Positions 37,383 through 46,739 of a stretch of 64,000 nucleotides of DNA are shown in pieces. The stretch is from Bordetella genomosp. 9 (GTDB taxonomy: Bacteria > Pseudomonadota > Gammaproteobacteria > Burkholderiales > Burkholderiaceae_B): assembly GCF_002119725.1 (NCBI RefSeq), contig NZ_CP021109.1, positions 2,914,001 to 2,978,000 of the forward strand. The letters are read 5' to 3'. The translations under genes were made by a program, and so were the position numbers. Under the pieces are notes generated by a model. The model had not been told where the DNA came from, did not search any database, and saw only the letters and a program-made list of their open reading frames with translations. The number at the start of each line of letters is the position of its first letter. Positions within the stretch are counted from its first letter, which is position 1.

Positions 37383-38786
37383 TTAGCGGAAATTCCTGAC
37401 GTCAACGAAATGGCCGGCGATGGCCGCGGCGGCCGCCATGGCGGGGCTGACCAGATGCGTGCGACCGCCCTGCCCCTGCCTGCCCTCGAAGTTGCGATTG
37501 GATGTGGAGGCGCAGCGCTCGCCCGGCTCGAGCCGGTCCGCGTTCATGGCCAGACACATCGAACAGCCCGGCTCCCGCCACTCGAACCCGGCTTCACGGA
37601 AGATTTTGTCCAGCCCCTCGCGTTCGGCCTGCTGCTTCACCAAGCCGGAACCCGGCACCACCATGGCCTGCTTGACGTTGGAAGCAACACGCTTGCCCCG
37701 GGCGACCGCGGCGGCCGCGCGCAGATCCTCGATGCGCGAGTTGGTGCACGAGCCGATGAACACGCGGTCGATACGGATGTCGGTGATCGGGGTGTTCGGC
37801 TTCAGCCCCATGTATTGCAGGGCCCGCTCCATGCCGCCGCGGCGGACATCGTCCTTCTCGCGGTCCGGATCCGGCACGCGGCTGTCCACGGACAGCACCA
37901 TCTCGGGCGAGGTGCCCCACGTCACCTGCGGCTTGATTTCACGCGCATCGATTTCCACGATGCGGTCGAACCTGGCGTCCGGATCCGAATGCAGCGTGCG
38001 CCAGTACTGCACGGCCTGGTCCCACAACGCGCCGATCGGTGCGAACGGACGGCCGCGGAAATAGTCGATGGTCTTGTCGTCCACGGCCACCATGCCGGAA
38101 CGCGCACCCGCCTCGATCGCCATATTGCACACCGTCATGCGGCCTTCGATGGACAGCGAGCGAATGGTGGAGCCGCCGAATTCGATCGCATGGCCGGTGC
38201 CCCCGGCGGTGCCGATCACGCCGATGACGTGCAGCACCAGGTCCTTGGCCGTACAGCCGAACGGCAGTTCGCCTTCGACCTTGATCAGCATGCTCTTGCT
38301 TTTTTTCATGAGCAGCGTCTGGGTGGCCAGTACGTGTTCGACTTCGGACGTGCCGATACCGAAAGCCAGCGCGCCCACGGCGCCGTGCGTGCTGGTGTGC
38401 GAATCGCCGCACACCACGGTCATCCCGGGCAGCGTCGCCCCTTGTTCCGGACCGATGACGTGAACGATGCCCTGGCGCAGATCGTTCATCTTGAATTCGG
38501 TGATGCCGTGCTTGTCGCAGTTCTGGTCCAGCGTATCGACCTGCAGGCGGGAAATCGGGTCGCTGATGCCCTGTTCGCGATTCAGGGTCGGAACGTTATG
38601 GTCGGCGACGGCCAGGTTGGCATCGACACGCCACGGCTTGCGGCCGGCCAGGGCCAAACCTTCGAACGCCTGCGGACTGGTGACTTCATGGAGCAGGTGC
38701 CGATCGATATACAGCAGACAGGTGCCGTCGGATTCTTGGTGGACGACGTGCGCGTCCCAGAGTTTGTCGTAGAGGGATTGGGCCAT
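37383..38786 (-). CDS. leuC: 3-isopropylmalate dehydratase large subunit
   Basis: A 467-aa aconitase-family subunit holding a [4Fe-4S] cluster. The three cluster cysteines are in [12 protein letters not shown] and [10 protein letters not shown]. Its opening [17 protein letters not shown] is typical. I prefer the ATG at 38786 (GGTGA 6 bases upstream) to the one at 38792. It converts 2-isopropylmalate to 3-isopropylmalate with LeuD. A Leu/Val-rich leader ORF and a GC hairpin lie upstream, suggesting leucine attenuation. Confidence 0.96.
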   Translation of the reverse strand: MAQSLYDKLWDAHVVHQESDGTCLLYIDRHLLHEVTSPQAFEGLALAGRKPWRVDANLAVADHNVPTLNREQGISDPISRLQVDTLDQNCDKHGITEFKMNDLRQGIVHVIGPEQGATLPGMTVVCGDSHTSTHGAVGALAFGIGTSEVEHVLATQTLLMKKSKSMLIKVEGELPFGCTAKDLVLHVIGVIGTAGGTGHAIEFGGSTIRSLSIEGRMTVCNMAIEAGARSGMVAVDDKTIDYFRGRPFAPIGALWDQAVQYWRTLHSDPDARFDRIVEIDAREIKPQVTWGTSPEMVLSVDSRVPDPDREKDDVRRGGMERALQYMGLKPNTPITDIRIDRVFIGSCTNSRIEDLRAAAAVARGKRVASNVKQAMVVPGSGLVKQQAEREGLDKIFREAGFEWREPGCSMCLAMNADRLEPGERCASTSNRNFEGRQGQGGRTHLVSPAMAAAAAIAGHFVDVRNFR

Positions 38787-38821
38787 GAACATTCACCGAA
38801 CAGGGTAACAGCCAGGAAAGG

Positions 38822-38841
38822 CCGGCCGGGACGCCGGCCGG
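38822..38841 (-). terminator. GC-rich hairpin between leader ORF and leuC
   Basis: CCGGCCGG, loop of 4, CCGGCCGG; on the minus strand it is followed by only CCTTTCC. Position fits an attenuator terminator for leuCDB, but the T tract is poor. Confidence 0.4.
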
Positions 38842-38868
38842 AGCCGGAATTATGCGCCGCGTGCGAAC

Positions 38869-38910
38869 CTAGTACAACGGCAGCAGGCATACTAGTACTT
38901 CCAGTACCAT
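38869..38910 (-). CDS. putative Leu/Val-rich leader peptide of leuCDB
   Basis: A 13-codon ORF, MVLEVLVCLLPLY, with five Leu codons (including rare CTA) and three Val codons. It ends 83 bases before leuC and is followed by a GC hairpin. Branched-chain amino-acid operons in proteobacteria are often governed by such leaders. Against it: a weak ribosome-binding site, no clear promoter between the M48 gene and this ORF, and no evident antiterminator pairing. Confidence 0.4.
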   Translation of the reverse strand: MVLEVLVCLLPLY

Positions 38911-38918
38911 GCTGCCTG

Positions 38919-38939
38919 CCGCCGCAGGCGCTGCGGCGG
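38919..38939 (-). terminator. hairpin after the M48 protease gene
   Basis: A perfect 9-bp stem CCGCCGCAG / CTGCGGCGG with a GCG loop, 27 bases after the protease stop; no T tract. It may end that transcript or be part of the leuC leader. Confidence 0.35.
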
Positions 38940-38965
38940 GTTCCTGAACGGTTTGGCCGGAAGCG

Positions 38966-39811
38966 CTATTTGCCGGCCTGGGCCTGCTGATAGAGCGGCA
39001 TTACCTGCTGAGCGGCCACCTGCAGGTCGGCGATGCGCGATTCCGCGGAAGGATGCGTAGACAGGATTTCCGGGGGCGCATTGCCCGCGGATGCGGCGCC
39101 CATCTTGCGCCAGAGCGAAACGGCGGCATTGGGGTCATACCCGGCGCGCGCGGCCAGCTCCACGCCCATGCGGTCGGCTTCCGCCTCATGCGTGCGGCTG
39201 TTCGGCAGGGTGAACATGACATCGGACAGCTTTCCGCCCAGGTCGGACACCGCCGTCGAACCTGTGACGACCGATAGCACGCTCAGGCCGACGCTGGTGG
39301 CCATCTGCTGGGAAACGCGCTCGCGCGCATGCTCGCGCAGTGCGTGTGAGATCTCATGCCCCAGCACCGCCGCAAGCTCCGCGTCGGTCGGCTTGATCTG
39401 ATCCAGCAGGCCCGTGTAGACGGCGATTTTTCCGCCCGGCATGCACCACGCGTTGACTTCGCTGCTGGAGATCACGTGCACTTCCCAGTTCCACGACGCC
39501 GCGTCCGGCCTGAACGTGCCCACCTGAGCGATGAGCCGCTGCGCGACCGCGCGCACGCGCGCGACCTGCTGCGCATTGACATCGAGCAGGTTCTTTGCCT
39601 TGGCCTGCGAGATGATGGTGGCGTACTGCTGGTCGGCCTCTTTCTGCAGATCCTGCGACGACACGAGGCTGGACATATATTGCGTCCGGTCCACGCCGAC
39701 TGCGCCGCTTTGTGTGGTGTGCACGCCCGCGCAGCCGCCCAGCGCGGCCAGCACGAACAAGGTCGAGGCGAGCGCGGATCTCGCTCCGCGCCGTTTGCCG
39801 CCATCAGTCAT
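38966..39811 (-). CDS. M48-family metalloprotease lipoprotein
   Basis: A 281-aa zinc protease. The ATG at 39811 follows GGAGGG. The signal peptide ends in the lipobox LGGC, so it should be an envelope lipoprotein. The catalytic motif HEISHALREHARE and the third zinc ligand in HEAEADRMGVELAARAGYD are intact. It resembles LoiP/YcaL-type outer-membrane quality-control proteases, but lacks a TPR tail like that of BepA. It lies between aroC and leuC on the same strand. Confidence 0.9.
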   Translation of the reverse strand: MTDGGKRRGARSALASTLFVLAALGGCAGVHTTQSGAVGVDRTQYMSSLVSSQDLQKEADQQYATIISQAKAKNLLDVNAQQVARVRAVAQRLIAQVGTFRPDAASWNWEVHVISSSEVNAWCMPGGKIAVYTGLLDQIKPTDAELAAVLGHEISHALREHARERVSQQMATSVGLSVLSVVTGSTAVSDLGGKLSDVMFTLPNSRTHEAEADRMGVELAARAGYDPNAAVSLWRKMGAASAGNAPPEILSTHPSAESRIADLQVAAQQVMPLYQQAQAGK

Positions 39812-39887
39812 GATTTCCCTCCATGCTTGCATGTCTCGATTCAGCTGATTATTGGGAAGCGGGAAGCGGGGAACCGGCGCGCCGCCG

Positions 39888-40949
39888 TTATTGCCCGCAC
39901 TGCCCTCGTTGCCGCAGCGCGTGATCCATCAGCACGATGGCGAGGAGCGCCTCGGCAATGGGCGTGGCGCGGATGCCGACGCACGGATCGTGGCGTCCCA
40001 GCGTCTGAACGGTCGTCGGGGTGCCGGCGCGGTCGATCGAACGACGCGGCACACGGATGCTGGAAGTCGGTTTGATGGCGAGCGAAACCGTGATGGCCTG
40101 GCCGGTGGAAATCCCGCCGAGGACGCCCCCGGCATGATTGCTGACGAAACCGTCCGGCGTAATTTCATCGCCATGTTCGGAGCCACGCTGGGCGATGCAG
40201 TCGAACCCGGCGCCAATCGACACTCCCTTGACCGCGTTCAGGCCCATCATGGCGTGCGCGATATCGGCATCCAGCCGGTCGTACAGCGGCTCGCCCCAAC
40301 CCGCCGGGACATTGTCGGCGACGACCTCGATGCGGGCACCGATCGAGTCGCCATCGCGGCGCAGTTCATCCATGAAGGACTCCAGCGTCGGGACGATGGC
40401 CGCGTTGGGCGCGAAAAAAGGATTTGCTCCCACCGCGTCCCAGGAGTCGAACGGGATGGCGATCGGACCAAGCTGGCTCATATAACCCCGTACGCGCACG
40501 CCATGGGTGGCGGCCAGCCACTTCTTTGCAATGGCGCCAGCCGCCACCGTCGGAGCCGTCAGGCGAGCAGAGGAACGGCCGCCCCCCCGAGGATCCCGCA
40601 CGCCGTATTTGCGGAAATAGGCATAATCGGCGTGCCCCGGCCGGAAGGTATCCGCCAGATTCGCGTAGTCCTTGCTGCGCGCATCCGTATTGCGTATGAG
40701 CAGGCCGATGGGCGTGCCTGTGGTCACGCCCTCGAACAGGCCGGAAAGGATTTCGACCTGGTCCGCTTCCTTGCGCTGGGTCACGTGGCGGGACGTACCC
40801 GGGCGCCGGCGGTCCAACTCCGCCTGGATGTCTTCGGCGGACAGCGACAGGCCGGGAGGGCAACCGTCAACGACACAGCCGATGGCGGGGCCGTGCGACT
40901 CGCCGAAATTCGTAACACAGAAGAGTTTGCCTAGAGTATTGCCCGACAT
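39888..40949 (-). CDS. aroC: chorismate synthase
   Basis: A 353-aa FMN-dependent enzyme that makes chorismate, the branch point for aromatic amino acids. All three signatures are present: [18 protein letters not shown], the [18 protein letters not shown] segment and the C-terminal [16 protein letters not shown]. Full length. It is first in the aroC-M48-leuC direction and divergent from the diguanylate cyclase region. Confidence 0.97.
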   Translation of the reverse strand: MSGNTLGKLFCVTNFGESHGPAIGCVVDGCPPGLSLSAEDIQAELDRRRPGTSRHVTQRKEADQVEILSGLFEGVTTGTPIGLLIRNTDARSKDYANLADTFRPGHADYAYFRKYGVRDPRGGGRSSARLTAPTVAAGAIAKKWLAATHGVRVRGYMSQLGPIAIPFDSWDAVGANPFFAPNAAIVPTLESFMDELRRDGDSIGARIEVVADNVPAGWGEPLYDRLDADIAHAMMGLNAVKGVSIGAGFDCIAQRGSEHGDEITPDGFVSNHAGGVLGGISTGQAITVSLAIKPTSSIRVPRRSIDRAGTPTTVQTLGRHDPCVGIRATPIAEALLAIVLMDHALRQRGQCGQ

Positions 40950-41323
40950 GTCTGCTCGTGGATGCGCCTGGGGGTGAAAGCTGTAAGCGGATTATGACAT
41001 TGGCGGCGCTGCGGACATCCTCGGTGCGGGATATGGTTAAACAGCGACAAAGATTGCATAGCAGGAGACACTGAGTAACAAAACCAAGATACTGCGCAAT
41101 GCAGTGCGATTCTTCGTTGTTGATACCCCCGCCCGCTGGACCCAAAATTCTAACCCGCTGAAAATCCCCGATGCTTTTTGTATCAGACGGCCCCATGCGG
41201 CCTCGAGCCGTCCCGCATCCACGCCTTTTCGCACGTATTGCCCCTTTGCCGGGACCTTGCCCAGGCCCCTGGCCCAGCCGTTTCGTTGCGCCGCGCTCAC
41301 CGTCCTGACAGGAGAGAGACTGC
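40950..41323. other. intergenic region upstream of aroC
   Basis: About 370 bp with lower G+C in 40990-41180 and an ACTGC...GCAGT dyad near 41091-41105. It probably holds the divergent promoters of aroC and of the small ORF/cyclase pair. No RNA family is recognisable and ORFs are short. Confidence 0.35.
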
Positions 41324-41434
41324 ATGTACGATCGTTTGACCGAGCAGCCCGATGCAGCGCCTGGCGCCGGCCCCGGCTTGCGGCCGGAGAGGACGGCGCG
41401 CCGCGCCATCCATTACCGCGTCGTGCCGGCCTGA
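41324..41434 (+). CDS. possible 36-aa small protein upstream of the diguanylate cyclase
   Basis: An ORF starting MYDRLTEQPDAAPG and ending IHYRVVPA. It has a strong ribosome-binding site (GGAGAGAG) at ideal spacing and ends 25 bases before the cyclase ATG. There is no membrane segment or known motif; the C-terminus is basic. The ribosome-binding site is far better than that of the cyclase, so it may be a small co-translated protein or a translational coupler. Its coding status is uncertain because it is short. Confidence 0.4.
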   Translation: MYDRLTEQPDAAPGAGPGLRPERTARRAIHYRVVPA

Positions 41435-41459
41435 AGATTCGCACCGGCCGCGCGCAACC

Positions 41460-42743
41460 ATGACGCTACCGCCGCCCGCGCATGCCAAAGAGTCAGATCT
41501 GCCGCAGGACGACAGCTGGCATCCCGCGCCTCCCGCCCCACGGCGGCGGGGGCTGGCGATCGCCCTCATCATCCTGCTGATCGCGATGGTCACGCTGGCG
41601 ATCCTCGCCGGCGCGACCTTGTTCTCTCAATCGCGCATGGCTTCGCAGTTGGGCGTGACGGACGCCGGCGTCTACAGCTACCGTCTGGTTTCACAAATGG
41701 ACCGCCTGATAGACGCCGCGCAGCGCGTGCTCAAGGGCGAGGATAGCCGGGAATTCGTGCAGCGTGTGCAGGCGCTGGCGACCTACGTCAATCCCGGCAC
41801 CGCGGAAAGCGCCGGCGCCGTAGCCCTTGTGCGCGCCGCCCCGACGGCGCGCGTGGACGTGCAATTGCTGGACGACCGGCTGCGCAGCTGGCGGGAAGCG
41901 GTGGAGACCGGCGATGCGGACCGCTTGCGTGCGGCCGCGGCGGACCTTGCCGGGCACGCGGACGAGGCGCGCCTGTTGACCGAGCGCATCGCCGACGTCG
42001 CGCAGCAGGCGCAACGCGCGGCGGCCGGCCGCCAAAACGCCGCGCTGGCGGACGGCTTCCGCCGCTTGCAATGGACCTTCGCCGGCCTGCTCGCGTGCAG
42101 CGGCATCCTGGCCGTGTGGCTGCTGGTGCTGAATCGGCATGCCCGTCATTTCAACCAGCGCATGGCGCAAGCGAACGCGCGGCTGGAATCGGCCGTGGCG
42201 CACAGGACCCGGCAGCTGGTATGGCTGGCGAATACGGACCCCCTGACGGGTCTGAAGAACCGCCGCGCCTTCATGGAAACGGCCGAGGCCCAGATACTGC
42301 AATGCCGCCGCTATCCCCATCCCCTTGCCGCGTTGCTGATCGACATCGACCATTTCAAATCCATCAATGACCGCTACGGCCACCACGTCGGCGACCAGGC
42401 CATCCGGCGCGTAACGGACACCATCACCAACACGCTGCGCGACAGCGACATCATCGGCCGTTTCGGCGGCGAGGAGTTCGCCGTCCTCATGCCGCATACC
42501 GATCTGCCGGCCGCCCTGGTCGCGGCCGAGCGCCTGCGCCAGGCCGTTGCCGGGATGAAGATCGGTCTGCTGGAAGGCGGCCCGCTCAGTATGACCATCT
42601 CGCTGGGCCTGGCCATGCACGAGCCCGGCGTATCGCTCGATACGCTTCTGATGCGCGCCGATATGGCGCTGTACCGCGCCAAAAGCGGCAGCCGCAACCG
42701 CGTGGAAGTCTACGGGCGGGAACGCGAGGAAGTGGCGCAATAG
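41460..42743 (+). CDS. membrane diguanylate cyclase (GGDEF)
   Basis: A 427-aa inner-membrane protein. Two transmembrane helices (about 31-55 and 214-233) flank a helical periplasmic domain of about 155 residues; a coiled-coil then leads to the GGDEF domain. The active site is GGEEF (336-340), with the substrate motif LTGLKNRRAF. The inhibitory I-site RxxD (R327-D330) lies exactly 5 residues upstream, so product inhibition by c-di-GMP is expected. It makes c-di-GMP from GTP. The next gene encodes a degenerate c-di-GMP protein, suggesting a signalling pair. Confidence 0.93.
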   Translation: MTLPPPAHAKESDLPQDDSWHPAPPAPRRRGLAIALIILLIAMVTLAILAGATLFSQSRMASQLGVTDAGVYSYRLVSQMDRLIDAAQRVLKGEDSREFVQRVQALATYVNPGTAESAGAVALVRAAPTARVDVQLLDDRLRSWREAVETGDADRLRAAAADLAGHADEARLLTERIADVAQQAQRAAAGRQNAALADGFRRLQWTFAGLLACSGILAVWLLVLNRHARHFNQRMAQANARLESAVAHRTRQLVWLANTDPLTGLKNRRAFMETAEAQILQCRRYPHPLAALLIDIDHFKSINDRYGHHVGDQAIRRVTDTITNTLRDSDIIGRFGGEEFAVLMPHTDLPAALVAAERLRQAVAGMKIGLLEGGPLSMTISLGLAMHEPGVSLDTLLMRADMALYRAKSGSRNRVEVYGREREEVAQ

Positions 42744-42875
42744 CGCATCCCAAGGGGCTGGCCCGCGAAGGGACGGGACAGCCGGCGGCCCCGGCCCTAA
42801 ACTATGCGCGGTTTCTCCCTGTCACGGGCCGCGGCCGGCAACCGGACGCGCCGCTTTCCACGGAACCTGGGGCCT

Positions 42876-44453
42876 ATGTCCATACTGCGCCACCTGTTCA
42901 TCTTCGCCGCCGCGGCCGCCACGCTGCTGTTGGCCGCCTCGCAGCCTTGGGGACTCAACACCGCGGTCTTGCTCTTTTTGCTCGCGGGAATGTGCGCGTT
43001 CTTTTATGCCGGCGAACGGCGCCGGCTGCGGCACAGCCGCTTGCTGCACAGCATCAGCGGCCACATCCGCGCGCTCGCGCACGGCGGTCCCGGGCCCACG
43101 CCCCTGCCCCCGGGCGCTGAAACCGCCGAAGTCGCCGATGCGCTGGAAGAAGCGCGCGAACGGTTTCGCATGGCGCAGCAGGAGACGAACGCCCGCCTGG
43201 AATCGATGCAGCTGGAACTGCACCTGGACCCGGTAACGCGGCTGCCGAACCGCAAGTATTTTTTCAATGAGCTCAGACGCGCGCTTACCACTGGTGCGCG
43301 CGACGGCGAGGAAGGCGGCCACGTGCTGATGTTCCGGCAGCGCGACCTGGCCGCCATCAACCGGCATATGCCACGCGACTTCACGGACCAGTGGCTGCGC
43401 TCGGTCGCCCTGCGGCTGGACCAGAAGCTGGGCCGGCGCCATGCGCCGCCTTTTCTGCTGGCCCGTTTGAACGGCTCCGATTTCGCGCTGCTGCTGCCCG
43501 GGGTGACGGCCGCCACGGCCGATCAGGTCGCGCACCAGTTGCGCCAGGAACTGCATGCCTTGCGCGTTTCCCTTGGGGAACGCAGCTGGTGCCGGTGGGC
43601 GCTTGCGATCGCTGCCTACACGCGCGGCGACCAGGCCAGCAGACTGCTTGCATCGCTGGACCATGGCTTGATGCGGGCGGAAAGCGCCGATACCGATGCC
43701 CCCGTCCATGCCGATGTACCGGCAAGAGCGGAGGCAGCCGGAGAGCTCCAGTGGCGCGATACCCTCGTGATGGCGCTGGAGCAGCACCGGTTTTCGCTTA
43801 GCACCCAAGCTCTGAACGGACCGGACGGCAAGCTTATCCGCAACGAAGGCAAACTGATGCTGCACGACGCCGAGGCCCGCGCGCCAATAGCGGCCGAGGA
43901 CTTCATGCCGCCAGCGATACGACTGGGGCTGTCCACCGAATGCGATATCCAGGCCGTCCGCCTTGCGCTGGACTGGCTCGTCTCGCATGCCGGCATGCTG
44001 GCTGTCTCCATCGCCGTTCCGTCGCTTGCGCAATCCAATTTCCTTCCGCGCCTGGGCCAGATGCTTCGGGATCGCCCCGGACAGGCCGCTCGCCTGGTAC
44101 TCGAGGTCGAAGCGCGGGGGCTGGTGCAGAACTTCGCCGATGTGCGCCATCTGTGCGAAGTCGCCAGCGAAGCGGGAGCGCGCGTCGGCATGCGGCGGCT
44201 GGCCGAGGACTTCAGCGCCATGACCCGGCTGCACGAACTGCCTATTGCCTATCTCAGGCTCGGCGCGGATTTTCTTGCCGGCATGGCGCGCAGCCCCGGG
44301 AGCCGGCAGCTGGCGACGTGTGTGCGCGACACCGCGAAGGCGCTGGGCATCGAGGTCTACGCCGATGGCGACGCGGATGCCCACGCGCAGGCGTTTCTCG
44401 ACGGGCTGGGTATTGCGACGCTGCGACGTGCGCCCGAACCGCTTGCGGCTTGA
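42876..44453 (+). CDS. degenerate GGDEF/EAL-type protein, likely c-di-GMP effector or pseudoenzyme
   Basis: A 525-aa protein from the ATG at 42876 (MSILRHLFIFAAAAATLLLA); an upstream ATG at 42804 lacks a ribosome-binding site. Two N-terminal transmembrane helices with almost no periplasmic loop lead to a linker helix. A GGDEF-like domain follows, recognisable by DPVTRLPNRKYFFNEL but with NGSDF in place of GGDEF. The EAL-like domain has EGKLML in place of EALxR and no DDFGTG loop. Neither enzyme activity should remain. It may bind c-di-GMP or another protein, as LapD-type and related pseudoenzymes do; this is inference. Confidence 0.8.
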   Translation: MSILRHLFIFAAAAATLLLAASQPWGLNTAVLLFLLAGMCAFFYAGERRRLRHSRLLHSISGHIRALAHGGPGPTPLPPGAETAEVADALEEARERFRMAQQETNARLESMQLELHLDPVTRLPNRKYFFNELRRALTTGARDGEEGGHVLMFRQRDLAAINRHMPRDFTDQWLRSVALRLDQKLGRRHAPPFLLARLNGSDFALLLPGVTAATADQVAHQLRQELHALRVSLGERSWCRWALAIAAYTRGDQASRLLASLDHGLMRAESADTDAPVHADVPARAEAAGELQWRDTLVMALEQHRFSLSTQALNGPDGKLIRNEGKLMLHDAEARAPIAAEDFMPPAIRLGLSTECDIQAVRLALDWLVSHAGMLAVSIAVPSLAQSNFLPRLGQMLRDRPGQAARLVLEVEARGLVQNFADVRHLCEVASEAGARVGMRRLAEDFSAMTRLHELPIAYLRLGADFLAGMARSPGSRQLATCVRDTAKALGIEVYADGDADAHAQAFLDGLGIATLRRAPEPLAA

Positions 44454-44562
44454 TCAACACCGTACCGCTATACTTGCGCGCAACGAAACGCCGGCAACCT
44501 TCCAAGGTCCCGTCCAATCTGCCGGCGACGGCGCATGCCGCGCCGGCCCTTCTGCTGTCTGA

Positions 44563-45891
44563 ATGAACTCCGACATTTGGTATTCCGCCGCGAGTGGCGC
44601 ACTTGTGACATCCCCGCGGGGCGCTGCCGCGACGCTGGTCATCGCAATCGCCGTCCCCCTTCTGCTTGCCGTGCGCCGCCGCAGCAGCGGTTTCCCGGCG
44701 CTCCCATCGCTGCTTCTGCCGCTTTCCCAGGCGCTGCGCCTGGCGCTGCTTGCGGGCGTGCTGATCGAAGGAATCACGCCTGCCGGAAAAGCGAATCTGT
44801 CGGCCGCCTGCCTCGGCGTGGGCGCCGCCGCCCTGCTGTGGATGGCCGGCAGCGTCATGCGCAAGCGCCGCATGCCGCTGGCCGGCGCGGCGATCCCCTG
44901 GATCACGGCGTGGCTGCTCGCAGCCGCTTCCGCCGATGTGGCGGCAGCGGGAGGCATCATCGCCTCCTGGCTCGGCCCCGGCGAGGCGGGACCGCCCGCC
45001 ATCCTGGCCGGCATTGCCGCCATCATGGGTGTGCTGGCGGCAGCCGTCGTGCTGAGTCTGGCTTTCGCTCCCCGGCGCACCTCATATCCCGGCCGGCATT
45101 CCGGCGGCCGCCCTGCCGGCGCAGCCGTCCCCATGGAAGCGCCGGTCGATCCCGCGGCGGGCCGCCGGCAAATCGAAACGCGGCTTGCACTGCTGGACGA
45201 AGTACTGGAACGGCAGCGTCAAATGAACGCGTTGCTGGCGCATGAAATGCGCTCGCCCGTCTCCACCATCAGCGCGGCGGTGCAGTCGCTGCAGATGGTG
45301 CTGGCGGGCAGCGGCGAAGAAATCGATGCCCGGCTGCAACGGATCGATCGCGCCGTGGCACGCATCGGTGAACTGATGGACCAGCTGCTGGTCCAGGACA
45401 GCGCCTATGAGGAAGCCGTGGCGCCCCGCCACGAGATGGTCGACCTGGCGCGCCTGGCCACCGATGTGGCGGCCTCGGTCCAGGGCGACGTCGCCCACCG
45501 CCTGCGCGTCGAGGCGCCCGCCCCGGCCATGGCCTGGTGCGACGGCCCGCTCACCGGTGTGGTGCTGCGCAACCTGCTTCACAACGCGGTCAAGTACTCG
45601 CCCGCCGACCAGCCGATCGTGATCCAGGTGGGCACCTTGACGGCGCCGCGTGAGCGTACCGCGTGGATCGCCGTGGCCGACCGCGGGCCCGGCATCGACA
45701 AGGAAGACCAGGCGCGCATCTTCGATCCGCACTTCCGCCGCGCGGCGCATCGCGAGACGAAGGGCATGGGGTTGGGACTGTACCTGGTGCGCAAGATATG
45801 CGAACGCCAGGGCGGCACGTTGACCGTCGAAAGCGAACCGGGCAAGGGCGCCCGGTTCACGATCGCGCTGCCTGGCGACAGGGCGCGCTAG
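44563..45891 (+). CDS. sensor histidine kinase
   Basis: A 442-aa kinase. The N-terminal half has about six hydrophobic helices (roughly 20-36, 50-70, 80-97, 107-130 and 145-168 among them), so sensing may be within the membrane. HisKA phospho-acceptor His227 is in LLAHEMRSPVSTI. The ATPase domain has N box NLLHNAVKYS, G1 DRGPGID and G2 KGMGLGLYLV. It converges head-on with an OmpR-type response regulator 34 bases away, its likely partner. Confidence 0.9.
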   Translation: MNSDIWYSAASGALVTSPRGAAATLVIAIAVPLLLAVRRRSSGFPALPSLLLPLSQALRLALLAGVLIEGITPAGKANLSAACLGVGAAALLWMAGSVMRKRRMPLAGAAIPWITAWLLAAASADVAAAGGIIASWLGPGEAGPPAILAGIAAIMGVLAAAVVLSLAFAPRRTSYPGRHSGGRPAGAAVPMEAPVDPAAGRRQIETRLALLDEVLERQRQMNALLAHEMRSPVSTISAAVQSLQMVLAGSGEEIDARLQRIDRAVARIGELMDQLLVQDSAYEEAVAPRHEMVDLARLATDVAASVQGDVAHRLRVEAPAPAMAWCDGPLTGVVLRNLLHNAVKYSPADQPIVIQVGTLTAPRERTAWIAVADRGPGIDKEDQARIFDPHFRRAAHRETKGMGLGLYLVRKICERQGGTLTVESEPGKGARFTIALPGDRAR

Positions 45892-45925
45892 CGCGCCGCC
45901 CGCCGCAACCGCGTCCGCGCCGGCG

Positions 45926-46648
45926 TCACGCGGCGAAAACGTAGCCTTGTCCGCGAACCGACAGGACCGGGAGCTTCATGCCGCTGGACTGCGCCTTGGC
46001 CCGCAGACGGCTGACCAGCACATCGATGCGGCGCAATTCGAATTCGCTGGGATTGTTGGGACTGAAAAGTTCGGACAGCGCCTGGCGGCTGACGACGTTT
46101 CCGCTGGCTTCCATCAGTGCGTTCAGGAAAACCCGTTCCTGAGCGCTGAGATGAAGACTGCCGCCATCCGGCGACACCAGGATCCATCCGCCATCCTGAA
46201 GGCTCCAGGTCTGCGGCAGGCGGTCGCCCGGCACCGCCGCCGGCGGCGTGCGCGACAATCGCATGCGACGCGCCAGGCTGCGAATCACGGAACTCAATTC
46301 GAGCAGATCGACCGGCTTGGTCATATAGATGTCGGCGCCGCCTTCCAGGCCGCGGACCCGATCCTCCAAGGCGCCCCGGCCGGTCAGCATCACGATGCCC
46401 ACGGGGTGCAGCGCGCGCAACCGGGTAGCCACGGAAAAGCCGTCTTCGCTGCCTTCGACGTTGGCGTCCAGGATGACGATGTCGCAGGGCTGGCTTTCGA
46501 CGTGCCGATAGAACTCCGCGGCGCTACCGCAGGCGAAGTTGACGCGAAAACCGTAACCGCCGAGGCCCAATTTGAGCTCCTCGCGGAAGTCCGCATCATC
46601 CTCTAACAGACCGATACAGAGTACACCGTCTGCTGCTTGCGTTTGCAC
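45926..46648 (-). CDS. OmpR/PhoB-family response regulator
   Basis: A 240-aa regulator. Acidic pocket E16/D17/D18 (LLEDDADF), phospho-acceptor D61 (DIVILDANVEG), switch Thr in VMLTGRGA and lysine in YMTKPVD. The C-terminal winged helix is clear (LSAQERVFLNALMEASGNVV, then RRIDVLVSRLRAK and VRGQGYVF). It is on the strand opposite to the neighbouring kinase, an unusual convergent arrangement for a pair that normally shares a transcript. Confidence 0.92.
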   Translation of the reverse strand: MQTQAADGVLCIGLLEDDADFREELKLGLGGYGFRVNFACGSAAEFYRHVESQPCDIVILDANVEGSEDGFSVATRLRALHPVGIVMLTGRGALEDRVRGLEGGADIYMTKPVDLLELSSVIRSLARRMRLSRTPPAAVPGDRLPQTWSLQDGGWILVSPDGGSLHLSAQERVFLNALMEASGNVVSRQALSELFSPNNPSEFELRRIDVLVSRLRAKAQSSGMKLPVLSVRGQGYVFAA

Positions 46649-46739
46649 GATTTATCCTCGGAATTCGAATGCTCGTCGCCCTGTGCTCCCCGGCAAGCCG
46701 CCGGGAAACGCCGATCAGTGCATGAGCAGCGCCACAATT

